Source: Legionella fairfieldensis ATCC 49588
Lineage (GTDB): Bacteria; Pseudomonadota; Gammaproteobacteria; Legionellales; Legionellaceae
Direction: 5' to 3'
DNA: 64,000 bases
Assembly (NCBI RefSeq): GCF_000621525.1
Contig: NZ_JHYC01000015.1
Coordinates: forward strand, 17,099-81,098
Shown: positions 38,480 through 47,387 of the stretch, in pieces
Position numbering within the stretch: position 1 is the first letter of the stretch
How the letters are laid out: each line of letters begins with the position of its first letter
Notes under the pieces: generated by a model
Seen by the model: only the letters and a program-made list of their open reading frames with translations
What the model was told of the DNA's origin: nothing
The model's database searches: none
Made by a program: the position numbers and the translations under genes

Positions 38480-38749
38480 TCAACCTATCAAATAGGGAAT
38501 ATTAGTAATTAGAGTATCGGTGTAATTGATCATCGTTTTTAATAACCACGGGCCAGCAAAAACAAACACCAGAAACGTAATAAAAAGCTTTGGAATAAAA
38601 CTTAAACTCGTTTCGTTAATTTGGGTTGCAGCCTGGAACATTGAAATTAACAAACCCACAATCAATCCGGGAATGATCAAGACAGACAACATCATAATCA
38701 TCACAGAGACACTCTCACTAAATAGCGACACAACCGTTTCAGGAGTCAT
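38480..38749 (-). CDS. fliQ: Flagellar export gate protein FliQ
   Basis: An 89-residue protein with two membrane helices, starting MTPETVVSLFSESVSVMIMM and containing GLIVGLLISMFQAATQINE and the second helix FITFLVFVFAGPWLL. It is full family length. It lies between fliP (13 bp upstream) and fliR. Confidence 0.97.
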   Translation of the reverse strand: MTPETVVSLFSESVSVMIMMLSVLIIPGLIVGLLISMFQAATQINETSLSFIPKLFITFLVFVFAGPWLLKTMINYTDTLITNIPYLIG

Positions 38750-38762
38750 CTATTCTCTCAAC

Positions 38763-39506
38763 CTATGCAAAACTGGACGCCAGTGAACCCAGGACTAAAG
38801 TCCAGCCATCTACCATCACAAACAACATGATTTTAAATGGCAAGGAAATAATCAAAGGAGATAACATCATCATTCCCATGGCCATCAATACACTAGCCAC
38901 TACCAAATCAATAATCAAAAACGGTAAGAATAAAATAAACCCTATTTGAAATGCCGTTTTTAATTCACTCGTCACAAAAGCCGGAATCAAAATACTCATA
39001 GGCACATCGGCCAGTGTGGTATGAGATTTATTACCAAATTTCTCAAAGAGCGACAGATCGTTTTTACGAGTCTGATTAAGCATAAAAGCACGCAACGGTT
39101 CCTGTGCTTTCGTTAAAGCCTGCGAAAACTCTAATTGATCGGCCAAATAAGGCCGAAGGGCCTGTTCATTCATTTGATTAAAGACAGGCGCCATGACAAA
39201 AAAAGTCATAAACAGCGCGATGCCAATTAAAATCTGGTTAGTCGGCGTCTGCGCCATACCAATAGCCTGCCGTAAAATTGACAGTACAATAATAATACGA
39301 AGAAAAGCTGTCATTGCCATTAATAAACCCGGCAATACGCTCAACAGCGTCATAAAAAGCAATATCTGTAAATTGACACTATACGTTTGCCCGCCACCAG
39401 GGGCTTGTGAAACGGTTACCGCAGGTAATGATGCAGTTGCGGCGTCTCCCATCAAAGGCAAAAAAAACAAGGCTATTGAACAGCCTATCAACATCGCTCT
39501 TTTCAT
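38763..39506 (-). CDS. fliP: Flagellar export gate protein FliP
   Basis: A 247-residue protein with a cleavable-looking signal peptide (residues about 1-22), characteristic of FliP, then [57 protein letters not shown], and the C-terminal [19 protein letters not shown]. It forms the export pore with FliQ and FliR. It follows fliO by 2 bp. Confidence 0.98.
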   Translation of the reverse strand: MKRAMLIGCSIALFFLPLMGDAATASLPAVTVSQAPGGGQTYSVNLQILLFMTLLSVLPGLLMAMTAFLRIIIVLSILRQAIGMAQTPTNQILIGIALFMTFFVMAPVFNQMNEQALRPYLADQLEFSQALTKAQEPLRAFMLNQTRKNDLSLFEKFGNKSHTTLADVPMSILIPAFVTSELKTAFQIGFILFLPFLIIDLVVASVLMAMGMMMLSPLIISLPFKIMLFVMVDGWTLVLGSLASSFA

Positions 39507-39508
39507 AA

Positions 39509-39931
39509 TTAAGACTTTCCAAGGGCTGTTTTTAAAAATTCCGCAAAAGACCTTTTAGAGTCTAAAGAAAAACCAACGGGTAACTCCTCACCAAAATCAT
39601 GCAAGGTATTGATGCTGCCTGTAGTAACACCTACTAGTAAAACCCGCTTGCCCACGTTAACCAGCATGATTTTTTCCCGCGCACCTAAATTCATGCAGGC
39701 AATAACCTGCAAGGCTGTGGAATTTGCCAATTTTGCGCCATTCAAACGACGCAATAGCCAGGATAAAAAAACAATCACTGCCACAACAGCCAGCAAGCCA
39801 GTAAGTACACGTATTAATTCCCCGCTGCCTAACGAAGCCGCCGTCTCATGTGTCGTTGTCGTAAGTGGTGTTGCACTTGCAGTTAAAGAAAACAAACTAC
39901 AGACTATAGAAACAACCCGTTGAAATTTCAT
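39509..39931 (-). CDS. fliO: Flagellar protein FliO
   Basis: A 140-residue protein with a signal-like N-terminus (residues about 1-21), one membrane helix at about 39-60 ([20 protein letters not shown]), and the FliO domain [20 protein letters not shown]. FliO stabilises FliP during gate assembly. It overlaps fliN by 4 bp. Confidence 0.92.
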   Translation of the reverse strand: MKFQRVVSIVCSLFSLTASATPLTTTTHETAASLGSGELIRVLTGLLAVVAVIVFLSWLLRRLNGAKLANSTALQVIACMNLGAREKIMLVNVGKRVLLVGVTTGSINTLHDFGEELPVGFSLDSKRSFAEFLKTALGKS

Positions 39932-40287
39932 CGTAAGCGTCTGATCCGTTCAGCCTTGCTTACAATATCAGTCAAACGTATACCAAATTTATCATTGACC
40001 ACGACCACTTCCCCATGAGCCACTAAAGTACCATTGACCAGGATATCCAACGGTTCACCAGCTAAACGATCCAGAGCAATAATACCCCCTTGATTAAGTT
40101 GCAAGAGATTACGAATTGTCATTTTTGTACGCCCAATCTCCACAGTTACTTCTACTGGAATGTCCAGGATTAATTCCATTTTTTCTGTTTCAGTTTCCTG
40201 TGGTGCAGCATTCTGTGGTGCACCACTCTGTGCTACCGCATTTTGTGGTGCCGCTGTTGTTTTTTCTGGTTCTGCCTGATTAGTCAT
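39928..40287 (-). CDS. fliN: Flagellar motor switch protein FliN
   Basis: A 119-residue protein. About 40 N-terminal residues are low-complexity (Ala/Pro/Gln, with short repeats of QSGAPQNAAPQ type). The C-terminal SpoA domain follows (LDIPVEVTVEIGRTKMTIRN, GGIIALDRLAGEPLDILVNG, KFGIRLTDIV). It forms the lower C-ring and binds FliH. It overlaps fliM by 8 bp. Confidence 0.96.
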   Translation of the reverse strand: MTNQAEPEKTTAAPQNAVAQSGAPQNAAPQETETEKMELILDIPVEVTVEIGRTKMTIRNLLQLNQGGIIALDRLAGEPLDILVNGTLVAHGEVVVVNDKFGIRLTDIVSKAERIRRLR

Positions 40288-41302
40288 TTCCCCCCCTGTA
40301 ACTGATCCTTTTTATTATTTTTACTGCCCTTTTGTCATTCGCGCTGCCGATAGTTGCTGTAAAACCTGGCGTTCCTTCAATATCCAGCGTCACGACTTCA
40401 TTCATTTCTACGGGGATAAACTCATCCACCTGCCAATCCATTACCTTTCTCAAAGAGCTGTTCGTTTTGGCCATTGCCGAACTCACCGTGAGTTCCACAT
40501 CCATGATTTCTTCTTTTAAAGACATAATCCAGTTAGGATCAATTTCATCGTCTGGCCTTGCGGCGCCCAATTCAAGTTGTTGTTTTATAGGTTCTACCAT
40601 TGAATAAGGTATAACGAAATAAAAAGAACCTGATTCTTTAGCAAAATCAATATTAAAGCGACTGACTAACAGTAATTCATTAGGTTCGCCAATATGAACC
40701 AGTTGCGGGTTGGTTTCATCACCAACCTTCATTGCTTCAAGTTTAATAATAGGCGCCCAAGCCTGTTCAATATTGCGCACTATTTTTCCAATAATAATTT
40801 CCATTACCCTAAGTTCGGTGGCAGTAAAATCCGTTCTGTCTGTTTGAGCAAGAAATTGTGAGCTACCGCCAAAATAATAATCCACAAGGTCATAGACAAA
40901 TACGCTGTCAAAGAGAATAAGCGCCTTACCACGCAAAGGTTTAAAACGACGAATAGTCATCAGCGTTGGGTTAGGCAAGCTACCCAAAAATTCACGATGC
41001 TTAACAATCGCCAGAGGTTCCTGCTTAATCTCCAAATCTCTTGCCATCAGCTGGTAGATATCATTTGCAAAAAAACGAGCTGCCCTGTCATGAATTTTAT
41101 CGAGGACGGGTAATTCGCCTCTAACAATTCGTTCCTGGTTATTAAAATTAAGTACTTGCACATGATCAGTGGGTTTTTCAAGCTCAGCCTCACTTGCCTT
41201 GGTATAGCTCCCCGCACCATTCCCTTGTCCCGGAGCCTCTTCCTCAACAACATTAAGCAAAGCATCAATCTCTTCTTGCGATAAAACTTCTTTTTCAGCC
41301 AT
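40280..41302 (-). CDS. fliM: Flagellar motor switch protein FliM
   Basis: A 340-residue C-ring protein. The ATG at 41,302 (MAEKEVLSQEEIDALLNVVE) is chosen because the N-terminal CheY-binding peptide begins there and AGGA lies upstream; the ATG at 41,332 would add a non-conserved tail. The middle domain (FNNQERIVRGELPVLDKIHD) and the C-terminal SpoA domain are intact. It is the first gene of the long flagellar operon behind a sigma-54 promoter. No fliL or fliK precedes it. Confidence 0.96.
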   Translation of the reverse strand: MAEKEVLSQEEIDALLNVVEEEAPGQGNGAGSYTKASEAELEKPTDHVQVLNFNNQERIVRGELPVLDKIHDRAARFFANDIYQLMARDLEIKQEPLAIVKHREFLGSLPNPTLMTIRRFKPLRGKALILFDSVFVYDLVDYYFGGSSQFLAQTDRTDFTATELRVMEIIIGKIVRNIEQAWAPIIKLEAMKVGDETNPQLVHIGEPNELLLVSRFNIDFAKESGSFYFVIPYSMVEPIKQQLELGAARPDDEIDPNWIMSLKEEIMDVELTVSSAMAKTNSSLRKVMDWQVDEFIPVEMNEVVTLDIEGTPGFTATIGSANDKRAVKIIKRISYRGGND

Positions 41303-41356
41303 AACTATCCTGTAAACCTGATAAACATTCACTCACATTGAATGTCCCTCTCCGCA

Positions 41357-41372
41357 AGCAAAATGCGTGCCA
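41357..41372 (-). promoter_or_regulatory. Sigma-54 promoter of the fliM flagellar operon
   Basis: On the minus strand TGGCACGCATTTTGCT matches the sigma-54 consensus TGGCACG-N4-TTGCW at every defined position. The -24 GG is at 41,371-41,370 and the -12 GC at 41,359-41,358. Transcription would begin near 41,346, about 44 nt before the fliM ATG. Confidence 0.85.
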
Positions 41373-41425
41373 TAATGTTAAGGACATCCTAATTAAAAAT
41401 TTCAGTTTCCTGTAGAGTAGAAAAT

Positions 41426-42754
41426 ATGCCAAACTTCAGAAACTGTTTACCCTTGATTTTCGTCATGCGCAGTAAAAATTATCAATTATCTAATTTTTGT
41501 CACGGAAAACCGACCACCTCAATCTGTTTTCGGCCTGATAATGAATGGCAACTTGAATCTCTTTTTGCAATTGCTGATAACAAGGGTTTACTTGCACGCG
41601 GTAAGGGTGCCAGTTATGGGGACTGTTGCCTGAATGATCAAGGTATAATTATTGATACTACGCGTTTGAACCATCTTCTGTCCTTTGACGAAGAATCGGG
41701 TATTTTGGTTTGTCAGGGGGGTACAACGTTTGCTGACCTTTTTTCCGTCAGCTCTACCCATCTGCCGCCTGTGGTACCGGGAACGTTACATGCTACGGTT
41801 GCAGGGGGGATCGCTAACGATGTACATGGCAAAAATAATCACGGTATGGGCAGTTTTGGCCAACATGTTCAATGGATTGATTTACAGTTGGGAGAACAGA
41901 CATTACGTTGTAGCCCAAAAGAAAACAGCGCTTTATTTCATGCCACAATCGGAGGTCTTGGTTTAACTGGAATTATTAAACGAGCAGCTATTCAAATGCA
42001 TAAAGCAACTCATTTTGTCAAAGTAAACATTAAAAAATATTTTGAACTTGAACATTTATTTCACTCTATGCAAAATGAAGGGTGCGGCTATGATTATCAA
42101 GTGGCGTGGTTAGATTTGCTTAATAAACCCTGCGCCTTACTTTCTGTTGCCAAACATTGTGATCCCCTCGCTGTAAAGCCCAAAATTTCTCTTACTTTAC
42201 CTGATATTCCTCTTCCTCTTGTCCGTCCCTGGAGCATGAGGCAATTTAACCGCTACTATTTTAAAAAATCGCATCCTCATAACCAATCGTTACCTTTTGC
42301 TCAATTTAACAATCCTCTGGATGCTATAAAGCATTGGAATCGCTTGTATGGCAAGCGCGGTTTTTTACAGTTTCAGGCGTTGTTTGCAACCGATTTAATC
42401 CATACTGCTATTGAACAATTTCTATCTATCATCCACCATCATCGCGCAACACCTACCCTTGCAGTATTAAAATATTTCACTGAACCGGGTTCAGGGCTTT
42501 TATCATTTGTCCAGCCAGGATTTACTTTAGCAGTTGACTTTATCAATAATCAAAACAGCCGTCGGGCTATCTCGGCAATGAATGAATGGGTTACACAAAA
42601 AAAGGGCAGAACTTATCTAGGCAAGGATTTATTGCTCACTAAAGCGCAATTCACTCAACAGTACGATCAACATGAGCAATTTACTCAGATACTAAAGCAA
42701 TACAAAAGTCCCATGCGTTCTGATTTGAGTAATCGTCTGGGGTTAACACCATGA
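41426..42754 (+). CDS. FAD-dependent oxidoreductase, DprE1-like
   Basis: A 442-residue VAO-type flavoprotein. The FAD-binding half reads GKGASYGDCCLN, DTTRLNHLLSFD, PVVPGTLHATVAGGIANDVH, GKNNHGMGSFGQHVQWIDL and TIGGLGLTGIIKRAAIQM, close to mycobacterial DprE1, which oxidises decaprenylphosphoryl-ribose as the first half of an epimerisation to arabinose. The start is uncertain: ATG at 41,426 or 41,465. It overlaps the downstream SDR gene by 4 bp (ATGA), so the two should act together. A polyprenyl-phosphate-sugar epimerase function is inferred. It is divergent from fliM. Confidence 0.85.
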   Translation: MPNFRNCLPLIFVMRSKNYQLSNFCHGKPTTSICFRPDNEWQLESLFAIADNKGLLARGKGASYGDCCLNDQGIIIDTTRLNHLLSFDEESGILVCQGGTTFADLFSVSSTHLPPVVPGTLHATVAGGIANDVHGKNNHGMGSFGQHVQWIDLQLGEQTLRCSPKENSALFHATIGGLGLTGIIKRAAIQMHKATHFVKVNIKKYFELEHLFHSMQNEGCGYDYQVAWLDLLNKPCALLSVAKHCDPLAVKPKISLTLPDIPLPLVRPWSMRQFNRYYFKKSHPHNQSLPFAQFNNPLDAIKHWNRLYGKRGFLQFQALFATDLIHTAIEQFLSIIHHHRATPTLAVLKYFTEPGSGLLSFVQPGFTLAVDFINNQNSRRAISAMNEWVTQKKGRTYLGKDLLLTKAQFTQQYDQHEQFTQILKQYKSPMRSDLSNRLGLTP

Positions 42755-43473
42755 AAAAAAAAACGTGGGTTATTCTGGGCGCTACTTCCATTATTGCTAA
42801 AAATTTTGCGCATTTAGCTGCACAAACTGGCAATCCGTTGTTGTTAGTGGGGCGCAATGTGGAGCAGTTAGCTGTCATAGCAAGGGATATTCGTTTACGT
42901 TATCGAATTAATTGTGAGGTTTTATTTACCGATTTTTCCGCTGATTTAACAAAACTGACAGACTTTATTCAACATCAGCCCGAAGAAATCAATCTTTTTA
43001 TTGCTTATAGTGCGCTTATTGAAAATGATGCATTAAATGAAAAAACCATGAACCAATTAATCCAGGTTAATGTTTCAAGTACTCTTCAGATCATTCATGC
43101 TTATTTCAAGCGCCCTCAAAACGAACATCGACTGGTCTTTTTAAGTTCCGTAGCTGCCTGTAGAGGTCGTGCTAAAAACAGCTTATATGGTAGCAGTAAA
43201 GCCCTTATCGATACTTACCTGGAAGGCTTGCAACAAGCAAGAAAATCCACCCAACATATTACGATCGCGCGGCTGGGTTTTATAGATACTCATCAGACTT
43301 TTGGCTTACCAGCGGAAAAGTACGCAGCCTCCCCAGCAAACTGTGCCAAAGCCTGCTGGCAGGCTTCCTATAAGAAAAAACGATTAATTTATTATCCTTT
43401 CTGCTGGCGTTTCATCATGATGATAATTAAATGCACACCTTTTTTTATTTATCGAAGAATGAACAGATTATGA
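42751..43473 (+). CDS. Short-chain dehydrogenase/reductase, DprE2-like
   Basis: A 240-residue SDR with N-terminal nucleotide-binding WVILGATSIIAKNFAHLAAQ, catalytic Ser in VFLSSVAACRG, the YxxxK motif (LYGSSKA) and a hydrophobic C-terminus FIMMIIKCTPFFIYRRMNRL like that of mycobacterial DprE2, which places it at the membrane. DprE2 reduces the keto intermediate made by DprE1. The translational coupling to the DprE1-like gene supports one two-step epimerase. Confidence 0.85.
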   Translation: MKKKTWVILGATSIIAKNFAHLAAQTGNPLLLVGRNVEQLAVIARDIRLRYRINCEVLFTDFSADLTKLTDFIQHQPEEINLFIAYSALIENDALNEKTMNQLIQVNVSSTLQIIHAYFKRPQNEHRLVFLSSVAACRGRAKNSLYGSSKALIDTYLEGLQQARKSTQHITIARLGFIDTHQTFGLPAEKYAASPANCAKACWQASYKKKRLIYYPFCWRFIMMIIKCTPFFIYRRMNRL

Positions 43474-43508
43474 TTTCTCCCAAAAGACAAGGACGCTAAT
43501 GGGAGAAA
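43474..43508. terminator. Hairpin between convergent SDR and small membrane gene
   Basis: TTTCTCCCA (43,474-43,482) and TGGGAGAAA (43,500-43,508) form a 9-bp stem with a 17-nt loop immediately after the SDR stop. There is no strong T tract. A shared terminator for the two converging genes is plausible. Confidence 0.45.
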
Positions 43509-43516
43509 ATGATTAG

Positions 43517-43714
43517 CTAACGGAATAACCGAATAGGCGGTAGAATAGGTTTGACCAAACCAAAGAATTGCAAGACATAAATAACCAATACAATCAAAAC
43601 CAAAAGATTTAATAAACTCTTGATTGCTCCTGGCATAGGAATGTAAACATTGACCAGCCACATAACCACTCCAAAAACAATAATCAAAACCAAGAGGTTC
43701 AGTAATTCGCTCAT
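43517..43714 (-). CDS. Small membrane protein, Thivi_2564-like (65 aa)
   Basis: A 65-residue protein with two membrane helices separated by a short polar turn (LVLIIVFGVVMWLVNVYIPM, PGAIKSLLNLLVLIVLVIYV). The helix-IPM-xxxIKxLLN-helix layout is that of the Thivi_2564-type small membrane proteins, whose function is unknown. A purine-rich GGGAAACG precedes the ATG. The longer alternative frame across the same bases is not protein-like. Confidence 0.75.
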   Translation of the reverse strand: MSELLNLLVLIIVFGVVMWLVNVYIPMPGAIKSLLNLLVLIVLVIYVLQFFGLVKPILPPIRLFR

Positions 43715-44205
43715 AACGTTTCCCTATCAATGGCCTCCTTTTAATTGTAGTACAAATCGATTGAATTACTTTTGATCGTCCATCTAAATCTTGACAATCA
43801 AAAAAAACACTTCGATAATGCCCAGCTTGAATTTCAGATTTCCTATTCTAAAAAAGTAATTGCATGCATAGCTGTCTGGGTTATTCCTGACTTAAGGATA
43901 AGATGAAGAAAAGAAAAAAAATTAATCGGTATAACAGCAAGGTATTTTCGTATTCGTTTACGATTAAAACAGTTAGTTCCTCTTGTTTTACTTTAATAGC
44001 GAAAAATTATTCTTATAGAATTACCCAATACTATCATTCCGTTAAAAATCGTTTTTTCACGCCTGTACAGTTTGTTACAAACCCATACTCGTGGGATCAT
44101 GGTATTAATTTTTTAAAAGGAAACGTATCTGGGTGTGAAATCGGTTAGAGGCTGACATCTTTGATTCAGCACACATATAAAACAAATTACCACTGAGTGA
44201 ATATT
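43715..44205. other. Intergenic region upstream of the glycan operon
   Basis: Nearly 500 bp between the small membrane gene and the aminotransferase, both leading away from it. An 81-codon plus-strand frame (43,903-44,148) has AAGGATAAG before its ATG but a Ser/Tyr/Lys-rich, unconvincing product. I leave it uncalled. The region should hold the promoter of the aminotransferase-GT-wzm-wzt-GNAT operon; no JUMPstart/ops element was seen. Confidence 0.45.
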
Positions 44206-45378
44206 ATGAGCATACAAGTCTTTTTGCCCAAATTCCGAGTAGACGAATGTCTGGAGCAAGTCAGGGAATGTCTGGAAAAATCCTGGACGGGTATCGGATT
44301 TAAAACAACTGTTTTTGAGCAACAGTGGTGCGACTACACGGGTTTAGCGCACGCTCATTTTTTAAATTCCAATACAGTAGGTTTGCATCTGGCATTTAAT
44401 TTATTTAAATCCGCATATGGGTGGCAGGATGACGATGAAGTAATCACTACGCCTCTTACTTTCATTTCAACAAATCATGCTATTCTCTATGAACACTTAA
44501 AACCTGTTTTTGCCGATGTAGATGATACGTTATGCCTCAGTCCTCAAAGCATAGAAAAATGCATCACTGCAAAAACAAAAGCGGTCATTTATGTTGGTAT
44601 TGGAGGAAATACAGGCCATTTGGACGATGTCGCTGAATTATGTCGTCAACATGGCTTGAAATTGATTCTGGACGCCGCTCACATGGCAGGCACTTATTAC
44701 AAAAATCGTCATGTGGGTTATCAGGCCGATGTGACTATTTTCAGTTTTCAAGCGGTAAAAAACCTTCCCACTGCTGATTCAGGAATGATTTGTTTTCGCG
44801 ATAAACTATTTGACGACGAAGTTCGAAAATTGAGTTGGCTCGGTATTAACAAAGACACTTATGCAAGAACCACAAAGCAGGGAAATTACAAATGGAAATA
44901 TGATGTAGAACAAATTGGATTTAAATACCATGGTAATTCCATCATGGCCGCATTAGGTTTAGTAGGTTTGAAATATCTGGATGAAGATAATCGTTATAGA
45001 CGCGAACTGGCTCAACTTTATAAAACAGCACTTTCTTCATTGCCTCAGGTTCGTTTTGTCGAAGAGATCCCTGATTGTCAATCTGCACAACATTTATTTC
45101 AAATTCGTATACCCCAGCGCGATACGCTTTTAAATTACCTCTATGAACATGATATATTTCCTGGGGTTCACTATAGAGACAACACGGAATATAAACCGTA
45201 TTCTTATGCATTGGGTACCTGTCCTAACGCGGCCCAGGCCAGTGAAGAGGTTCTTTCTTTACCTTTGCATTTACATCTCACTCCAAAAGACATTAACTAT
45301 ATCAGTGAAGTCATAAAAAAATTTTACACTGAAGCTCCTCAAGTGGAATCAGAGGCGTCCTTGGCTTTAAGTGAATAA
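44206..45378 (+). CDS. DegT/DnrJ/EryC1/StrS-family PLP aminotransferase (nucleotide-sugar)
   Basis: A 390-residue PLP enzyme that would aminate a keto-deoxy nucleotide sugar. Features are TGIGFKTTVFEQQWCDYTG, the cofactor pocket LNSNTVGLHLAFNL, DEVITTPLTFISTNHAI, the PLP Asp in LILDAAHMAG, the Schiff-base Lys in FSFQAVKNLPTADSGMI, and the C-terminal FPGVHYRDN, VLSLPLHLHLT. The ATG at 44,206 is preferred to the GTG at 44,197. It heads an operon of five genes with overlapping ends; the GNAT at its end could acetylate the new amino group. Confidence 0.9.
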   Translation: MSIQVFLPKFRVDECLEQVRECLEKSWTGIGFKTTVFEQQWCDYTGLAHAHFLNSNTVGLHLAFNLFKSAYGWQDDDEVITTPLTFISTNHAILYEHLKPVFADVDDTLCLSPQSIEKCITAKTKAVIYVGIGGNTGHLDDVAELCRQHGLKLILDAAHMAGTYYKNRHVGYQADVTIFSFQAVKNLPTADSGMICFRDKLFDDEVRKLSWLGINKDTYARTTKQGNYKWKYDVEQIGFKYHGNSIMAALGLVGLKYLDEDNRYRRELAQLYKTALSSLPQVRFVEEIPDCQSAQHLFQIRIPQRDTLLNYLYEHDIFPGVHYRDNTEYKPYSYALGTCPNAAQASEEVLSLPLHLHLTPKDINYISEVIKKFYTEAPQVESEASLALSE

Positions 45379-46570
45379 TACAAGGCTAATAATGAATTGT
45401 TCTGCGTTAAAAAAATTATTGATTGTCATTCCAGGAAAAATGCCAACAGTCGATATTATTACGAGAACACTTCATTACTTACCCCATTATGAACTAAAAA
45501 TAGTCACAGAAAACACCCTTTCTATAAAAGACGTGTTTTCTGGTCACTATATTTTGTTATTTATGCGATTATGTAGTCCAAGTTTACAGCCATTGCTGAA
45601 ATCCCTGATACGTTTCAATATAAAATATCTTTACTATCTTGATGATAATTTTTGGGAAATAAAGGGAAATAATCCACTGGCAAACTATCATCAGCACCCT
45701 TCAGTTTTAAAAACGTTAACTGATTTTGTGGAACATGCTTATTGTGTTGTCACGGGTTCAGAACAATTAAAAAATTATGTGAAGCAATATCAAAAAAATA
45801 CTATTCACATGAAAGCCGCATTTAGTTTTGATCTTCTTAAAAATATTCAGAAAGCACCTTCCTCGGATAAAATAAAAATTCTTTATTCAGGAAGCCAATA
45901 TCGTTGTCAGGATTTTTCATGCGTTATTCCAGCTTTAAAGAAAATTTCTGAAGACTATCAGGAAAAAATCAGTATTCATTTTTATGGTTATATTCCAGAA
46001 GCATTGAAAACGCTCAACAATATCTATTTTGATGAAAATTTTTACCCTTATGATGATTTTATTAAAGAGCAGTACCGTATGGGATTTGATATTGGATTAG
46101 CGCCCGTTGCGGATTTATTATCAAATCGGGCAAAAAGCAACTTAAAATACAGAGAATATGGAGCCTGTGGAATAGCAGGTATTTATACCGACCAGCCCCC
46201 CTACTCTGATTGTATTCAGAATCAGGAAACAGGAATATTGGTACAACAAACCACAGAAGCATGGTACCATGCGCTAAAAAATTTAATTGAAAATGTCAAT
46301 TTGAGAAGACACATTAGCTCTATGGCCTACAAGGACATTTTTACCAATTACCAGCATCAAAATCTGGTACCCGCGTGGCAAGAACTTTTTGATAAACTTC
46401 CCGTCAATAAAAAACCTGTTGGTACCATGGTTTTTTACAGTTCATACGATAAAATAGCGCAAGTGGTTTTATCCCTATTTTATAAAATAAGGCGTGTGGG
46501 TAGTTATGCCCGTTATCACGGCATTCTTTTCACCTGTAAAAAAATAATCAAGGCTTTGAGTCATGAGTAA
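45371..46570 (+). CDS. Glycosyltransferase (GT-B fold, GT4-like)
   Basis: A 399-residue protein starting within the end of the aminotransferase gene (8-bp overlap). The N-terminal half (LLIVIPGKMPTVDIITR, YLYYLDDNFWEI) is weakly conserved. The C-terminal half carries the nucleotide-sugar site pattern ILYSGSQYRCQDFSCVIPAL, ISIHFYGY, FDIGLAPVAD, SNLKYREYGACGIAGIYTD and GILVQQTTEAWYHAL. It probably adds one sugar during glycan assembly at the cytoplasmic face. Donor and acceptor are unknown. wzm overlaps its end by 8 bp. Confidence 0.82.
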   Translation: MNNTRLIMNCSALKKLLIVIPGKMPTVDIITRTLHYLPHYELKIVTENTLSIKDVFSGHYILLFMRLCSPSLQPLLKSLIRFNIKYLYYLDDNFWEIKGNNPLANYHQHPSVLKTLTDFVEHAYCVVTGSEQLKNYVKQYQKNTIHMKAAFSFDLLKNIQKAPSSDKIKILYSGSQYRCQDFSCVIPALKKISEDYQEKISIHFYGYIPEALKTLNNIYFDENFYPYDDFIKEQYRMGFDIGLAPVADLLSNRAKSNLKYREYGACGIAGIYTDQPPYSDCIQNQETGILVQQTTEAWYHALKNLIENVNLRRHISSMAYKDIFTNYQHQNLVPAWQELFDKLPVNKKPVGTMVFYSSYDKIAQVVLSLFYKIRRVGSYARYHGILFTCKKIIKALSHE

Positions 46571-47387
46571 CTACGCAGAAAAAATTTATATTTCCGAAAA
46601 AAGAAAAATAATGAATGAAGTTCTTTATGCAATTAAATCCTGGCGTGTCTGGATGCATATGGGATTTCAGGATGTCCGCAATCAATTCAAGCGTTCTCGT
46701 TTAGGTATGGCCTGGGCTTTTATTAATTTGGGTCTTATGGCTGCTGGAATTGGCTACATTTATGGTCATCTGTTCCATCAGGATTTATCCCAATTTTTCC
46801 CCCAATTAATCGCAGGATTAGTCATTTGGACGTTTCTTTCTACAACAATAGTTCAGGGATGCCAAGCCTTTATTGTATCTGAAGGTTATGTCAAACAGTT
46901 CCCCTTCCCAAAACAAATTTATCTTTTGCGCTTCTTCTTATCAGCACTTATCAATTTTTTTATAGGTCTTTTTATTTATTTTTGTGTCGCTCTTATTCAA
47001 AATATTCCAATAATCAATGGAGCAGGCTGGGTGCTCCTCGGTCTTTTTTTATTAATTATGATAAGCATGGCGCACCTGGTAATTTTTTCTTATTTGGGTA
47101 CAAAAATAAGAGATCTGGCACCGGCCCTTAGTAGTTTATTTCTCATATTGTTCTATGTGACACCCATTATTTTTACGACGGATATGCTTAAGGAACGAGG
47201 ATTGGATTTCGTTTATAATTACAACCCTTTGTATTATTTAATAGAGATATTAAGATCCCCTTTGCTGAGTGGGCATAGCGCTGAACCCTTTGTTTACAAG
47301 GCAGCAATTTGTTACGGTGTTTTGGCGTGGATTGTCGCCATCTACACTACTTTAAAATGTGATAGAAAAGTGGCGTACTGGTTATGA
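46563..47387 (+). CDS. wzm: ABC-2 type polysaccharide export permease (Wzm-like)
   Basis: A 274-residue permease with six predicted membrane helices. It contains SWRVWMHMGFQDVRNQFKRS and RLGMAWAFINLGLM, the amphipathic gate typical of Wzm/KpsM/TagG permeases, and YNPLYYLIEILRSPLLSGH near the C-terminus. With the downstream ATPase it would export a lipid-linked glycan made in the cytoplasm. It overlaps its ATPase by 4 bp. The symbol is by family, not by proven O-antigen function. Confidence 0.88.
   Translation: MSNYAEKIYISEKRKIMNEVLYAIKSWRVWMHMGFQDVRNQFKRSRLGMAWAFINLGLMAAGIGYIYGHLFHQDLSQFFPQLIAGLVIWTFLSTTIVQGCQAFIVSEGYVKQFPFPKQIYLLRFFLSALINFFIGLFIYFCVALIQNIPIINGAGWVLLGLFLLIMISMAHLVIFSYLGTKIRDLAPALSSLFLILFYVTPIIFTTDMLKERGLDFVYNYNPLYYLIEILRSPLLSGHSAEPFVYKAAICYGVLAWIVAIYTTLKCDRKVAYWL

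Noticed and set aside
43903..44148. An 81-codon plus-strand frame with AAGGATAAG before its ATG
   Set aside because: The product is a Ser/Tyr/Lys-rich string without conserved pattern, in AT-rich DNA before an operon; a chance frame is more likely.
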